A DNA stretch of 64,000 nt from Misgurnus anguillicaudatus (GCF_027580225.2 NC_073352.2:3040501-3104500); one strand, 5' to 3'; positions 34,700-47,498 are shown, counted from the first letter of the stretch. Translations and numbers: made by a program. The notes: generated by a model from the letters alone, not told the origin.

Positions 34700-35962
34700 A
34701 TAACTTGCGTCATCATTAACTTTGGGGTTTGTACCTTTTGCATATCGTTAACATGTACTAATGCACACTTACACACCAAAGGAAAAATCGTGAATCAGAC
34801 CATTTGTGATCTTTTAAAGTATTTCAATGTTATTAAACCCTTGACCCTATCCCAAACCCACACCAAATCTTAAACCTACCCTGAACAACATGGATGCACT
34901 TAATAACTGCAGTGTTTTATGCAAAACACAATGTAAAGATTGACCAAAATCTAAAGTGCATTTTCCTGTCAGTCTTTGACTGCAAAGCTGTGACTAAAAC
35001 TCCTTAGCAAAAAAGTCAAGTGCAGAAGGAAGTAGGGCAGATCAACTCAAATCTGCATTGGGAGATAATAAACCCACTGTTACTGTCAGATACAACTTTA
35101 CATTCATCACAGGTCTAAGCTCAGTGCTGAACAGTTCTCTCTGAAGTGGCCATTGGTGAGACCTTGAAATCTAATCTAATTCCCTTCCACGCTGTTCCTT
35201 TTAATTACAGTTCAAAGGTTGGCACGATGTCAGATGTTGCTCTCTTTAACATTGACAATGTAATTACAACAGACAGCAATAAAGCTGTATATATTCCTTA
35301 CTGTATTGACTCTACTGTAAATTAAATAGTCTGCTGAAAAGAAGGCCAGATATATGCATGCTGTAAGGCCTACATATCACCTGGACAGTATGACTGATGA
35401 TTTCTTTTTCATCTGCGCAGTCAAACTGCAGGCAAACCTTTGGTAAGTGTTGACTAAATGTTTATGTAATGAGTAAGTTGTGTTTACATTTAGTCTAAAC
35501 ACATTACAGCAGTTCCAGTGCTTGTAGAATCATGTATCTTGTCAACTGTACATGTTATTCATTTATAATACATGTTGTAAACAAAAAGCTTAAACATGTT
35601 TAAATATAAGCAGTCATGCATTGAAGATACCAATATCTGTAACTACTGTATCACAACTGAAAGGTAAATGCATCCATGTGGCTCAAACTTTATGGTTATG
35701 GTAAAGGGTTCAATAGAAAGTGAACTCATAAAAGAACTGCTCATCAAAAATCCTGAACAACATGAATTCATTTGCTGTCAGCTCATTTTAATCCTCTTAA
35801 GTGAAACACATTAATTATTATTCAGTTATATAATATCTGTTCCTGTTTTCAGAGACACTTGAGGTAACAGCTTGCCACAAAAAAACCTTCCTTGATATGT
35901 TCTATTTAGCCTTATTAAGTGTTTGCACAAATCATTATGGGTATTTAGTATTCTATCATGTT
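34700..35962. other. Intergenic DNA, nothing firmly recognised
   Basis: A stretch at 35160-35330 with TTTTAATTACAG and TGTAATTACAAC has homeobox-like words and may be regulatory. No gene. Confidence 0.35.
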
Positions 35963-36168
35963 TAGGTTAAGCTAGGACTAGTCCTTGGTTATGCTACGAT
36001 ATTTCAGTAGTTTTTTTTACTTTACAAAAAACATGATGTGTGCATCTTCAGACAAAACAGTGGCACTTATAAATGTTAGGATATGTCAGTACAAGCTTTT
36101 TCAATTAAGACAGCTCCTACGTGCATTTTTTCTTCTAGGACTAAGCTTAAGCTCTGTCTTGAAAACCA
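35963..36168. mobile_element. MITE of family C
   Basis: Contains AAGCTAGGACTAGTCCTTGG near one end, the internal CAAAACAGTGGCACTTATAA, and CTTGAAAACCACC at the other. Resembles 46034-46252 in layout but has diverged ends. Confidence 0.6.
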
Positions 36169-36263
36169 CCAAACAGACTTTAGCTGGGTTTTCACAGGCA
36201 TTGTCACAAATCGCATTAGTGTATTCTGTCACTTACAAATCAAGTTCATACACATTAAGGTTT

Positions 36264-36385
36264 CTTATGAAAACATTTTAATTATTATTTACATAAAATA
36301 AACGTAATACAGCCACACAACAAACTTATGAAAATATTTTAATCGTTATTTGCATGAGAATTTTTTAACGCAGCCACACAATAAA
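36264..36385 (+). repeat. 61-bp tandem duplication
   Basis: CTTATGAAAACATTTTAATT...CAGCCACACAACAAA is followed at once by a diverged second copy with CTTATGAAAATATTTTAATC and CAGCCACACAATAAA. Confidence 0.8.
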
Positions 36386-36479
36386 TAAAAACTATCACCA
36401 CAATGCTCACCACAATGATTTCCCGTATCTCATGTGTTCATATTTTTTATTGTAACAATTTATGATTTGCAAAAATAAC

Positions 36480-36838
36480 TGTTGCCTCTGTGTAGATTAG
36501 ATAAGCAAAGTGTGTGCGCGTTGTGCACGCTATACATTATGGTCAAGCATGCGCCCTTAAAATTGCATAATGTACCACGCGCAACGCGCCACTGACTTTA
36601 GACTAGTTTTTTTTGGTCAGTGGCGCAATTGTTTTTTGAAACTGCAAAACAGCATCAGTGATGGTTTGCGCCAGAACACGCCTCCTTTTTTGCGCTGAAC
36701 CGCCCAGGGAACGCAAGTTCATTCCATAGTTTGCCGACGTGCGTCTGTGGAGGGAAAAACCCGTTCGCCGGTGCAAAATACGAATGATACATGCATCACT
36801 GACAAAGTCAATTGCGCTGGGTGCAAGATAGGGCCCAT
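36480..36838. mobile_element. Copy of inverted-repeat family D (GGGCCCTAT end), truncated
   Basis: Ends GTGCAAGATAGGGCCCA, the family D terminus seen at 51300-51315. The interior has the family's GCGC-rich words (CCACGCGCAACGCGCCAC, TTGCGCCAGAACACGCC). Left end not resolved. The frame across it is incidental. Confidence 0.65.
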
Positions 36839-36884
36839 TGTCTAATTTGTTGAAGGATCCATTTGGGTCATTCTTATGGTGCGT

Positions 36885-37497
36885 CTGCACCATAGACAAA
36901 TGAAGCGTTAAGTGCGAGTGATTTACATGTTAAGTCAATGCAAAGACACAATAGATACCCTGCGGCACGAATGACGCTGTATGAATGATGCGATTCACGT
37001 GAAAGACGCAGCACGAAGTGAGCGTTTCGGGCATTTGGCACGTGTAAATCATGCAAATCATTATAGATAAAAAATCTAAACTTTGTTGGATATTTGCGCC
37101 ACATTAACCAATGAGGAGCTTGCTCTAGTAGTGATGTGATTATGACATAGCGAACCGAGGGAGAAATATGAAACAACAATAGAGGACAAAATCATCATAG
37201 CTGTATGAGGACACCAGAGGCTGTAAGACACATCTTTGTTCTTTTATAGGAACAGGAATAAAAAGGATCTTGCTTGGAAGAAAGTGAGTGAGAAGGTCGG
37301 ACAATCTGGTAATTTGTAAAAAATTATCTTTGATATTATACATATTGAGACAACAAACTAGCTAAAGCTGGCAAATTGAACTCAATTTTACGCGTGAATG
37401 ACGCAAATTTCATTTGTGAATAAAGCGAATTAACTCAAAATGTTCAAGCATCCAATTATGTGCGATTTATTCGCTTCATTCGTGTCTGGTGTGAACA
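36885..37497. mobile_element. 613-bp inverted-repeat element, family A
   Basis: The left end GCACCATAGACAAATGAAGC and the reversed right end CACACCAGACACGAATGAAG are imperfect inverted repeats. Shares AAGTCAATGCAAAGACAC with 7129-7292. Frames inside have no motifs. Confidence 0.65.
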
Positions 37498-37571
37498 CAC
37501 AGTTATACAGTTAAGGTTAAATTCTTAGCTGGTGCCCCGGGGTGAATGAGAGAGTGGTCATCTGACACACA

Positions 37572-37606
37572 AACATGCACGCACACACATACACACACAC
37601 ACACAC
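37572..37606. repeat. CA microsatellite
   Basis: ACACACATACACACACACAC run. Confidence 0.95.
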
Positions 37607-38151
37607 CAAAGGATGGAATTGACTCTTGATTCTCCTTCCTTTAAAATCAATTCCGGTCATAATGTCCAGTTTCTGCTGATAAAATGACTCAGATCATGAT
37701 GTTGCTACCACTGTTCTATATTGCAGATCTGGTGTTTGTTGTGTGGGCAGTGTTAGATTTGCACCACTTGCTAAATCCTGTGGCTGGGTGTCATCTGACC
37801 ACATAATCTCCTCCCACATCGCAACTCAGTAATTATTATGGTTTTGGCAAAACTGGCAGACATCCTTTCACGTGGCCCTTTTTGCGGGTAATACAGTTGC
37901 ATTATATCACCATCCTATTCTGGGCAGTATCACACTGAGACTTTTATATAAAAGTCTGTAGCTCTTTAAATGAGATTTTTCTTCTTTTTGTAGTCTCTCT
38001 CTTTTGTTTTAGGTAAAGCGTGGAGGGGCAACCAATGTAAGTTTCAGAATTTTCTGATCAGTGTAATTTTTTTGTTAAGAAAGCAGTAATTGGACATTCC
38101 ACAGGACGAGAAAAATGCTTGGGTGCATTCTAGATGAACCAGTTATTTTCA
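37607..38151. other. Intergenic DNA
   Basis: Nothing recognised. Confidence 0.45.
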
Positions 38152-38450
38152 TGACTGGGTAACAAGATATGTGAAGTGAGGACGCAAGTGCAGAGTTTGT
38201 GGAATAAATAACATTTAATAAATAAAAACAAAACACGTCAGGTAAATAAAACACAAGAACAGATTAACATAGAACGGGAAACAAACATGATAGTAACGAC
38301 AATGATCCGGCGATGAGTGTGACACAGACACAGGTATAAATACATACAGACTAATGACACACAGGTGGAATGAATCAGGTGATCATTAACAAATGTCCAG
38401 GTGATGACAATGGGAACAGATACAAACATGACACAGAATTAATTGTGACA
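38152..38450 (-). repeat. Solo gypsy-like LTR, minus strand
   Basis: On the minus strand it starts TGTCACAATT, has TATTTATACC as TATA-like site, then TTTATTAAATG-type A/T-rich 3' sequence, and closes in a CA. General layout matches the LTR at 4202-4688. No flanking coding sequence or clear target duplication. Confidence 0.6.
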
Positions 38451-38454
38451 GTTA

Positions 38455-39397
38455 TAAAGTTACACCTTGAATGACTTGTGTGTTGTTGTTTTTTAATAAG
38501 TGCACATACACATTTTATGTAAAAGGTTACGTAAAACAAAACTCGGCACTATTTATCTGATGCAATCAATGTCATGCTATTATTGCTATTACGTTAAACG
38601 CAGGTAGTAAATGGAAGAATTTTTCTATTGATAATGTCAGCAGTAATTTATCAAATGAGGTTTGATAAATTGAAGGCATTATCACCAGACATACAATACA
38701 TCCACAAGCAAATTGAGGTGTTTGCATACTTAAAAATAAAGGTTTCCTAAAAAGTTCTTTGTTGGGCTTTATGGTTCAATTAAAAACCTTTAGCATCCAC
38801 AAAACCTTCCTGGTTCATAAAGGGGTCCTTCAGTCTATAAAAGTAATGTTTCTTTTAATAACCTTTAATGGCATCACTCTAAAGAAGCCTCTAGAGCACT
38901 TTTATTTTTAAGACTGAGAATGCATCACAGCATTGAATCAGTGTTCTCTGTTCTGCTCTGTATTATTAAATAAAAGATGATTTAAAAAGCACAGAAATTA
39001 TAAGACAAAAAATAATGAATTGCTTGATTTGTAACTCATGAAAATACAACATTTTTTGTTTTGAAATCTAATTGAATATGAGGAGCTCAGATAAAAAGAC
39101 TTCTAAACGCCACCAAACGCTCACATCAAAAAATAATTTAATTAACCGATTGCTCTCGGCATGTATTATATTTTCATCAAATCTACTTAATACCCGCCTG
39201 TGGCCATTCAGAAATACCGCTAAATGGCAGATTCTGCTCCACGTTGCTTTTTCAGTAAATCCCAAAAGTGCATAATAGATGACTTGGATAAACAACGGCA
39301 TGCAAAACAACCATGTATCACATCCAAACTAGTGTCCCTCGTGAGTACTTGGACCTGAATACAACCCGGATCTGGCAGTGTCATGGATCACAGCACC
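38455..39397. other. Intergenic DNA with a possible conserved block at 39040-39290
   Basis: Repeat-poor block with AAAAAATAATTTAATTAACC and GCCTGTGGCCATTCAG, overlapped by frames on both strands of similar length, so coding is not supported. Possible regulatory sequence only. Confidence 0.3.
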
Positions 39398-39405
39398 CCC
39401 TAATG

Positions 39406-40526
39406 CAGGGCTCACAAACTCAAACTGGCTTGGGGCCATTTCTGAGATTTAGATTTCATTGGAGAGCCGCATAGCTATTTTAACATTAAAAAGATACAAT
39501 ATTTATTTAAATTTTATTATTTAATGTATACAGTATTAATACTTGAAAATATATAAGCAGTGGTTTTTAATATACATTTTTTTTAAGTAAGTAAATTACA
39601 TTTTTTAGCCTTATCTTAAAACCTTGCACTTAACAACAAATTCAATTTCTGAATACATTTATGAACTATTATACTTTTTTCCCACCAGTAAGTGTTTCTG
39701 TTTTGATTAATTTTGGATTGTTTTCAGTCACAGTATTGACTTCATTATGTTCCATTTCTGTTATTTCATAGTTTTAATCAATTTGCTATTATATGTGGAA
39801 AGGGACTGGAAAAATTAATATTACTGCTCTATAATTGCATAGCAAGCTACATAATGATATATTAGATATACTTCATTATATATAGCAGCATACAAACATT
39901 TATCCTTTGTACGTTTCTCCTCATCTTTCCTCTTTTCTTAACCTGGGCACTTTGATGTCTCTATTTCTTATGTGTAGTTTAATATGTGTTGCATTACATC
40001 TATCGCTCTGCCTCCCTATGCGGTGTCTCCATTAGAAGCTGTGACTTTATGTGAACTATTAACCCCGCTGCAGCTCTTTTTGAGTATCCTACCCGAAGTA
40101 ACAAATCTTCTCTGGACAAACACTAAAGTCCCAACCAGAATAACTGATCACACGTTGATCGTATGAATGACTCGAGGAGCAGATGAGGAATTAAAACGTG
40201 ATCACACATCCTTGTCGTCACGGAGAGAGCAAATCATGGCTGCAATGGAAGCCACCACCATTGAGCGCGACCCCACGCCCCAGAGTGCAACCCCCCAAGC
40301 ACTTTGTAAGGTAAGAAATGCCTTAACTCATTTTAACACGCGTTGTTAAACGTGACATGTAAACGAACCCTTAACGTATAATCAAAAATCAAACTAATAT
40401 GAAATAAAGTTCATAAAAATCTTTCGGCAGGCCAGATTATGTTATATTGTTAAACGGTGACGCGGGCCGCAGAAAGGGGGAGGGCGGGCCACAAATGGCC
40501 CGTGGGCCGGGAGTTTGAGACCACTG
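39406..40526. mobile_element. hAT element with 8-bp target duplication
   Basis: CCCTAATG (39398-39405) and CCATAATG (40527-40534) differ at one base. Left end CAGGGCTCACAAACTCAAAC; reversed right end CAGTGGTCTCAAACTCCCGG. GC-rich GGCCC words near the right end are typical of this hAT group. No transposase core, but an exon-like piece lies at 40236-40310. Confidence 0.85.
40236..40310 (+). other. Exon-like segment inside a hAT element
   Basis: An ATG at 40236 opens 25 codons (starting MAAMEATTIERDPTPQ) that end exactly at GTAAGAAA (40311), a good splice donor. GC content is higher than around it. It may be the first exon of the lost transposase or a captured host first exon. Not recognised as any family. 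Confidence 0.4.
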
Positions 40527-40534
40527 CCATAATG

Positions 40535-43500
40535 TGTACTTCAGTTTCTTCAGTTTTACATGCTGAGTTTTATCATGGCGTCATGATGCTTTTCTTCAAT
40601 GCGTGCACTTAGAGGGTTTTGCAGCAAAAGTCACATTTGTTAAATTCAGATGAAATGACTAAAGTGACATTTATGAAAATAAGGCATTTCAACCTGAAAT
40701 TACTGAATCCATATGTAAGAGCCTTATGAAAAATGCTCATTTACAAGAAAACATATCAGATGCACTTAAAGGGTTTTGCATCTGAACTGCTATATATATT
40801 ATATATGTGTAGTGCGTAGGTTTTAATGGTATTATATTACATTATGTAATGTAGTACAGCTTTTTCTGATTTTGGACACAGAGCAGAACTATACAGATGG
40901 ATCTACTAATTACTTCAATTCACAACAATAAAAAGGTGCCACCTTTAAAATGAACAGATGGAAATGGATCTCTACCATATCTCTACATATTCTCCAGCGC
41001 TTCCACTTAGTAGTGTATGAACAAATATGTTGCACTGCATCTTTTATAGCTGATTATATTATAATATACTTTTGAGACCCCCTGTCTGGGGCTGCAATTA
41101 ATTGTCATAAAAATAATGTCTCAATGCAAAAATAAAGGAAAAATAGAAATGTCTTAATATTAACTTCTATATGTCATACAGTTTAATTCAGCACCCAATC
41201 ACTGCAATCAATTTAGATGAATCGCAGGCAATAATGGCGTATGTTACAATTTTTATTTTATTATTTTTTGCATGTAAATTGAATAAAGATAATACAAAAA
41301 TACAATGTTTTTACGGTGTAGGAAGATCGTAAAGCCCAAAGGGCTCATTTAAAGCCTTCACCTTTGTTCTTGGAGTTCTATTTTATTGTTTCAAGTGACT
41401 GCTTTGTGATTCAGATATGAAAACAAAACACATACTGTCTCTGACACTTTTACTGCTATAAAATCCCTATGGAGCAGAGCAGACAATCACAGTGTTTCCT
41501 GGTGGCTACTATAAATAGAGATGCCAATATCCTTTAATTTTGGAAATATTGTATGTGTGCGCCTGTGTGAAGGGAAAAGGGTGAATGAAATGACTGAGTG
41601 TGCCATTTCAACATTAATTTATACCGTCTGTTTCACTGTTATCATACAGACCTCGGATGACATTTAAAGCTCTTTCCAAGACACACAGAATAATGCAAAA
41701 ATGGCTTTTAGGAGGTTAGATGTGTCACAATTTCTTAGCAATACTGTCATGAGAGCCTAACTTTAATTCTAGTAAATCTGTGATTCAGCTCTATGAGGCC
41801 AGAGGCCGGGGAAATCAGCGGCGTTTTAATATTTAAAATCACTTTTTGGTCCTGTGACATTAAATTCAGCCTGCATGAATATTTCATGAATCTTTACTTC
41901 AGCATAATTTCATGCAAGCTGCTGGTGTGGTGCATTTTTAAACATATATTTCTAGGCCTAATTCATTGGCTTTTAAATGTAGTGAAGTGGTGCAGGAAAC
42001 AACAGAATCAGTTATTGTGCTGTACAGTGCAGGTCTGCTGACAATCTACGTTTACAGTTGTATATTATTATGCTAAATAAGCAGACCAAAAATATGATGT
42101 CAGCAATTGGAAATGAATTATAATGGGTTTTAAAAATGACTGAATCCAAAATTTGCCAATTTTGTGACATTTTTCGCATTGAACAGTAAATTCCATTTGT
42201 ATACCTTCCGTAAATCGTAGGGCCCCTATAAATGATAGCATATTTAAATGTGTTCATTTTAGCAGCCAGCTTCTTGAGGTTTCATCCACTATTAAGTTCA
42301 ATGATCTATTGTCACCTAATTGGTCAAATAAAACGTTGGGGATTTATTAATCAAGGCAAACATCACATCAGAGGTTGAAATCATGATCCAGGTCGTGGTT
42401 CAGTAGGTTTCCAAGGTATTTCAAAAGATTGGCCAATTATGAAATCTTTTTTTCTCCCAAAACTTAAACATGCTTACACTATAAGATTAAAATCCTAGCA
42501 TATCAAATGGCAAGTTGCAAGAGCGAGCACTTCACCTCACAAGGAAGCGGATGTAAACGAATGGTAATTGTAACACATTCATTATTATTTTTAATGTTCA
42601 GATGCGTTAACCAGTACACTTTCTGCGCTCACCCACTGTGTTTAAAACCAAGTCAGTTTCTTTGAGGCAACGGTCGCAACACATTTTTCAAACGTGTTAT
42701 TCAGGCATGTGTATTGTTTCCTCGCTACCACAATCTGTCTACTGGACCCACACAGCAGCTTGCTTCATGGACGCCATTTCAAAAAGTCTGTCACCTTCCT
42801 GTGTGAAAGTTGTAACTTAATCATCCCGATGCAAAATCCCAAATATCAAACATAGAAGCGAACAAGGAGTCCATTTTTGCTCAGATTCTCGTGAGGAGAA
42901 AAACATGCTAAATTCGGGCCAAAGATCCTGTGAGCCCAGCTTAAGTCAGTAAACTCCTGGGAAATATAATGGTTTATAGAGTATGAAACTATTTCACAGA
43001 GCCTCTTAGTTAAGCCCATGGATGTGATGTCAAGCAAGCTCAATAAAATAAAATAAAAATGTTACAGGATCAAGACTAAAAACATGCATAAATTTGCCAT
43101 TAAAAAAAGCAAAACACATGTTATATTGCAAATCTAAAAATGACTAAAAAATTTACTTCATCATCTTTTGCTATTACCATGGTAGATTTTGGGCGAATTT
43201 TGTTAGAGATCAGATTCAAAAGGATTATCAAAATATAAACACAGTGTAAAATTAATAAGTCATTTTTCGCTTCAGTTTTTTATAAATTGGGTAATCGCGG
43301 TATTACAGATTACCATAAAAATTCACCAGAAACAATTTTTTTTCAGGCAAATGTTTTTTCTTAATTCACAAGATAACTCAATGGCAAGGAATGAGATAAA
43401 CAAGAATTCCAGGAAGGTAATATTTAATATAAATAACTCACTGCCACTGAGAAGATGAATGGTTAAGAAGTTGTAATTAGTCTTTATTAACCCTAACATT

Positions 43501-43577
43501 TTCCAGTTATGTGAGGACTGAAGGAAGTGAAAACCTCTTGACGCAAGAACCAATGGGATTTGGAAGTTACTGACATT
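40535..43577. other. Intergenic DNA with a possible conserved block at 41640-42000
   Basis: No element ends seen over 3 kb. 41640-42000 is repeat-poor with ATTCAGCCTGCATGAATATT, TTCATGAATCTT and TAATTTCATGCAAGC, similar to octamer and homeodomain motifs, and may be a conserved non-coding element. Several short frames on both strands lack motifs. Confidence 0.3.
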
Positions 43578-43647
43578 CCACTAACCATGGGCGATTCTAG
43601 GATTTTCATTTTGGTGGGACTCAGCCACCCAATGAGAGTATAATAGA

Positions 43648-43697
43648 ATAAATAAATAAATATTTATTTATTTGTTTGTTTATTTATTTATTAAAAC
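43648..43697. repeat. AATA/TTTA tetranucleotide repeat
   Basis: AATAAATAAATA followed by its inverse TATTTATTTATT, giving an AT-rich self-complementary run. Confidence 0.85.
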
Positions 43698-43760
43698 AGT
43701 GTAAGGTTAGGTCCATATACAAAATGTGGCAGAGCTAGAAATAAATGGGGTTGCCAGGGG

Positions 43761-43804
43761 GTAAAGTAGCAAGAACCAAATCTCATTGGTTCTTGCTACT
43801 TTAC
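43761..43804. repeat. Perfect 19-bp hairpin with 6-nt loop
   Basis: GTAAAGTAGCAAGAACCAA (43761-43779) and its exact reverse complement (43786-43804) flank ATCTCA. Confidence 0.95.
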
Positions 43805-44406
43805 GGGTCCATAGTCCATGAAAGAAAACGATGTGCAAAAAGCATCAAAAAAGCATAAATGAATCTCATGACTGCTGATTACTTCATATTCCCCCACATT
43901 AGATATTCCTATAGGCTACTGCACTGAGTACATGGATTAATGGCATGGAAACTTAATGTAAGGCTGAATTTTAAACACTTCTATTTCTCACATCTGATTT
44001 ACTGTTTGTTAATGAAACAAAAGATCTCATGTTAACTGCAGTAAGTTTTGTAAAATCTAACTCTTAAACTTAACACTTTTGGCAAAAAAAGTTTAGTTAA
44101 CTTTACAGGCATTCCTTTAACACCGAATGCATTAAATTTGGACACCCCGGACACCCTCTCTAGCTCCGCCACATTACCATTCCACTGTATTGCATAGATG
44201 CGCTCAACGTGCTGAAAGTCGCAGAAGGGATACAGACAAAGTCTTCCCTGCTGCTGTTTTTAAATGAAATGAAAAAGGGACAGGAGCGATCACGAATTCC
44301 TGTACAGTTTATGGAGCTAAAATTGCAAAAAATTTAGGGGGCTGAAAAGAATTTTGGGGTTAAAGCCCCCCTAAAAATGGCCTAACAATGCCCCTGCCAT
44401 TAACGA

Positions 44407-44427
44407 CCCCCCCCCCCCCAAAAAAAA
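44407..44427. repeat. Poly-C/poly-A run
   Basis: 13 C followed by A-rich sequence. Confidence 0.9.
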
Positions 44428-45768
44428 TAATACCTGGCTAAAATCTCCACAAATCCTTACAATCAGATTTTAAATGGATGCCCTGCTATTTTTTTCCACT
44501 GCAAAACAAAGCGTTAACTGTTCGACCTCTGTTAATTGCCTATATTGCTTTGAAAGTCACATATGAAAGTGCTAATTGTCTAATATTGTCAGATAATAAG
44601 AGACAATTAACCTAAAGTAGCTCAATTCTTAGGTTACTGCGAAAGATGTCTGCGTCTAAACTGTGATTGGTTTAGAGTTCCTGCGGTGAACATGGGAGAA
44701 CTTTTCTCACCTTTGAAAGAGCTTTGGTTTTAGCACTGCTCCATCATCTGTATGCTGTATGCTACAGTTTGCTTGACTTGCACTAATGCATCACATGTGA
44801 TGCTAATGGAGAGTGTGAAAGTGCACACTCATGCAGGAGAAACTTTGAGAATAAGTGCCACATATGGGTGAAAGTTTCCTGTCTCGGGACCACCTCAGAT
44901 TATGGACTAATAGAGTTATCCTGGTCTAAATGCGTTTAGGTAATAGTGTGAGAGTTTATTGAGGGTTTAATCTGCCAGGGACCTTTAACTTACAGACTTT
45001 AAGTAGAGAAACCACAGACGGGTAACTTACAGAGGGCATGGTATTACCATAAAGATTTCTGTAGAAGAGCCTTCTGCTGTCGAACATTATAATTTAACAA
45101 GGATTTAACAACCCGAGAGTGTTATTTTAAATGTATGGCTATTTAATGGATATCCTTTGGTATGTTGCATCATCAGTGAATAATTTCCTTCTAAAACATC
45201 ACATGCTTTGAACAGCCAGAGTTATATCAGCACACACAAAGCCCAGCATGAGGATGTGGCGTGGGCGAGTGGGGTGTGAAACAGAGAGGAGGAGGTGACC
45301 TTAATACCGTCTCTCAGAAGCACACACACACACAATCACTTCTACCTGAGATTATCTGTGCCTTTGAGCGCCAGTACATTGATACACCAAGACCATTTGT
45401 GACCTCGGAACAGGCAGTGGACATTCAAAGCAAAGCTCTCTCTGTACCACTGATTCATTGCTTTCATCCAGCCGTAAGATGCTGACATAAAGAACAAGGT
45501 GGGAGTCGCAGCCTTTAAATGGACTCATGGGGACAGCAGATTTGAGTTAAATAGCCCTGGTTTTGTTTCTGCACTCTCTACAAAACATCGTTTGAGCATT
45601 CAGCACTCTTTTCACTTTTACTTTCAAGATGTTTTTACTTTTGAATAAATAATAAAATCATTTTGTTAAAGGTTGTTTTATTAATTTATCTCAAGGTTCT
45701 AATCTGTCTTAATTGAAGAAAGAAAGATTTTTTACATAATGTTTTAAATTCAAATTAAACTTCAATTG
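44428..45768. other. Intergenic DNA, nothing recognised
   Basis: A short CA run lies near 45325-45336. No gene support for the frame at 45261-45485. Confidence 0.45.
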
Positions 45769-46033
45769 CAGTGTTTCCCACAGGATTTTGAGAGACTGTG
45801 ATGCTGATGATGTCACACACCAATAGCTTATTTGTGACATCATCATCACTAGTGTTGGCACTTGAAAATCATTTTTTATACTCTCTAATCTGACTGTCAT
45901 TGTTTGTTATATTGTATTTTAACACAACTGAATGCTATTTTAACATTTTATCTGTTCTGTTCTCAAACATAATGAAATAATATAAAATGGTGACTAAACA
46001 CAACCCAATAACACTTTCGGGCAATTACCAGAA

Positions 46034-46252
46034 CAAGGCTTATCCAAGTCCCAGACTAAAATGCATGTTTGAGCTGCTTTCATTTAAAAACATGTCCTGA
46101 TTAATTTTAACATGCATCGATGACACTGTTTTGTCTCAAGATGCACACCAGTAATGTTTTTTGTAAGGCATGTTTGTAAAAACTTCTTAAATGACCTAAT
46201 ATACATAAGGCCTAGTCCTGGATTAATCTAAACCTTGTCCGGGAAACCGCCC
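46034..46252. mobile_element. MITE of family C
   Basis: AAGTCCCAGACTAAAATGCA near the left, CATCGATGACACTGTTTTGT inside, and CCTTGTCCGGGAAACCGCC at the right end. Left terminus is slightly truncated. Confidence 0.75.
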
Positions 46253-46429
46253 TCTAGTGTTTAATCCAACCAGCTGTTACCTTAACTGCTGCTAAAATCC
46301 TGATTTATAAATGCATCATCGTCTGACAAAATCAACATAAATTGCGAGTAGCGGATATATGAGGTGATTTTGGCTATATTGTTTGTCTCATGCAGTGCAG
46401 AGCAATTCCCAGCAGGTATATGGCTGACT

Positions 46430-46680
46430 TTCAACGTTGAAATAAATTCAAAATAACATCAGTTCTTGTTTTAATGTTGAAAAAAATGTTGATGCAGCAG
46501 TTAATGGTAAACGTTTGCAAAAGGTTAATAAAATACTTAAAAATCAACGCTGGAATTTGGTTGAAATAAGGTCAGTTGTTTGTTCAACATTGATTCAATT
46601 TGCAAAATCAAAAGGTAATTCATTGTTGATTTAACCTTGTCCTTGATTCAACGGTGAATCAACATTAAAATGCCAAAATA
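46430..46680. repeat. Degenerate array of TTGATTCAACATT-like words
   Basis: Variants such as TTCAACATTGATTCAATT, TTGTTGATTTAACCTTGT and ATTCAACGGTGAATCAACAT occur on both strands at irregular spacing. Confidence 0.6.
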
Positions 46681-47313
46681 CAACAAAGAATACACTGTTA
46701 CTGTTGTAACTTCAGAACACACAGGCGGATATCGCCAATTGTGAGGCAGAGAGCTCGCATACAAGCACACAGAGAACCGTTGTGTGTGTTGTAAAACACT
46801 GCTAACATTTCATTAAGTCATTATAAACTTGATCAGTCATCTTGTCTGTCAGTAACATCTGTGACTGTTGACATTTATGTGAAAAGGCAGGTACATGAAG
46901 GAAAGGCGCACTGCCATCTTTTAATTCTTTTACTCACTGTCATGTGATTAAGGCTTTGTCAAGGTGTTGCATGCAACATGAGTGAGAGAGCACCTGCGCT
47001 AGAGAGGTGTCGCTAAGCATTTGCAACAATAAATTAAGCTGTTTTAAGTAGTATAAATAAAATGTAATCATGTAACATCTATTAGTGGTGGCCAGTGTTG
47101 ATTCTGTGGTGCACCGCCACAAATAAATCAATGTATGGGAAACAATGCATTGTCAAAATAATTGTCAAAAAAAGAAACAATAGTCAATCACATCATTAGC
47201 ATTATCAATGTCCACCCTCTGATCTAAGCACAGCTACAGATATTTATTCTAAGTTATAATTAGTCTGCTCTCCTGCTATGCAAACACAGAAAACAATTTC
47301 ACCATCTGGGTTA

Positions 47314-47365
47314 TTAAGGCAGCTTAAACATGAATTCTAAGATAATCCTGTCAAGGAAACCGCCA
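47314..47365 (+). mobile_element. Half of a MITE of family C
   Basis: AAGGCAGCTTAAACATGAAT then CCTGTCAAGGAAACCGCC, closely parallel to 10106-10168. Confidence 0.55.
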
Positions 47366-47498
47366 CTATAAAATTTTCACTGACAGCCCAAATTTTACCT
47401 TGTTTTAGCCCAGATGTCCGGGCTGTGTTTGGATGGCTAATAGACGTCTTTTAAACTCATGGTTGCTCGGCATAATGGTAAACTCTTAAAACCTCCTA

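Larger units (their letters stand above)
43586..44396. mobile_element. 811-bp hAT element with 8-bp target duplication
   Basis: CCACTAAC (43578-43585) and CCATTAAC (44397-44404) differ at one base. Left end CATGGGCGATTCTAGGAT; reversed right end CAGGGGCATTGTTAGGCC. Contains a simple repeat at 43648-43697 and a perfect hairpin at 43761-43804. No transposase frame. Confidence 0.85.
45769..47147. mobile_element. Tentative hAT element with CAGTGTTTCCCA ends
   Basis: Left CAGTGTTTCCCACAGGATTT and right, reversed, CATTGTTTCCCATACATTG are hAT-type ends. No matching 8-bp flanks were found, so the pair may belong to different insertions. A family C MITE (46034-46252) and a repetitive zone (46430-46680) lie inside. 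Confidence 0.45.

Noticed and set aside
36603..37179. Two consecutive minus-strand frames near 100 codons
   Set aside because: They lie in inverted-repeat elements rich in GCGC words and have no protein-like motif.
37572..37606. CRISPR-like or tandem array
   Set aside because: It is a plain CA microsatellite; no spacer structure exists anywhere in the window.
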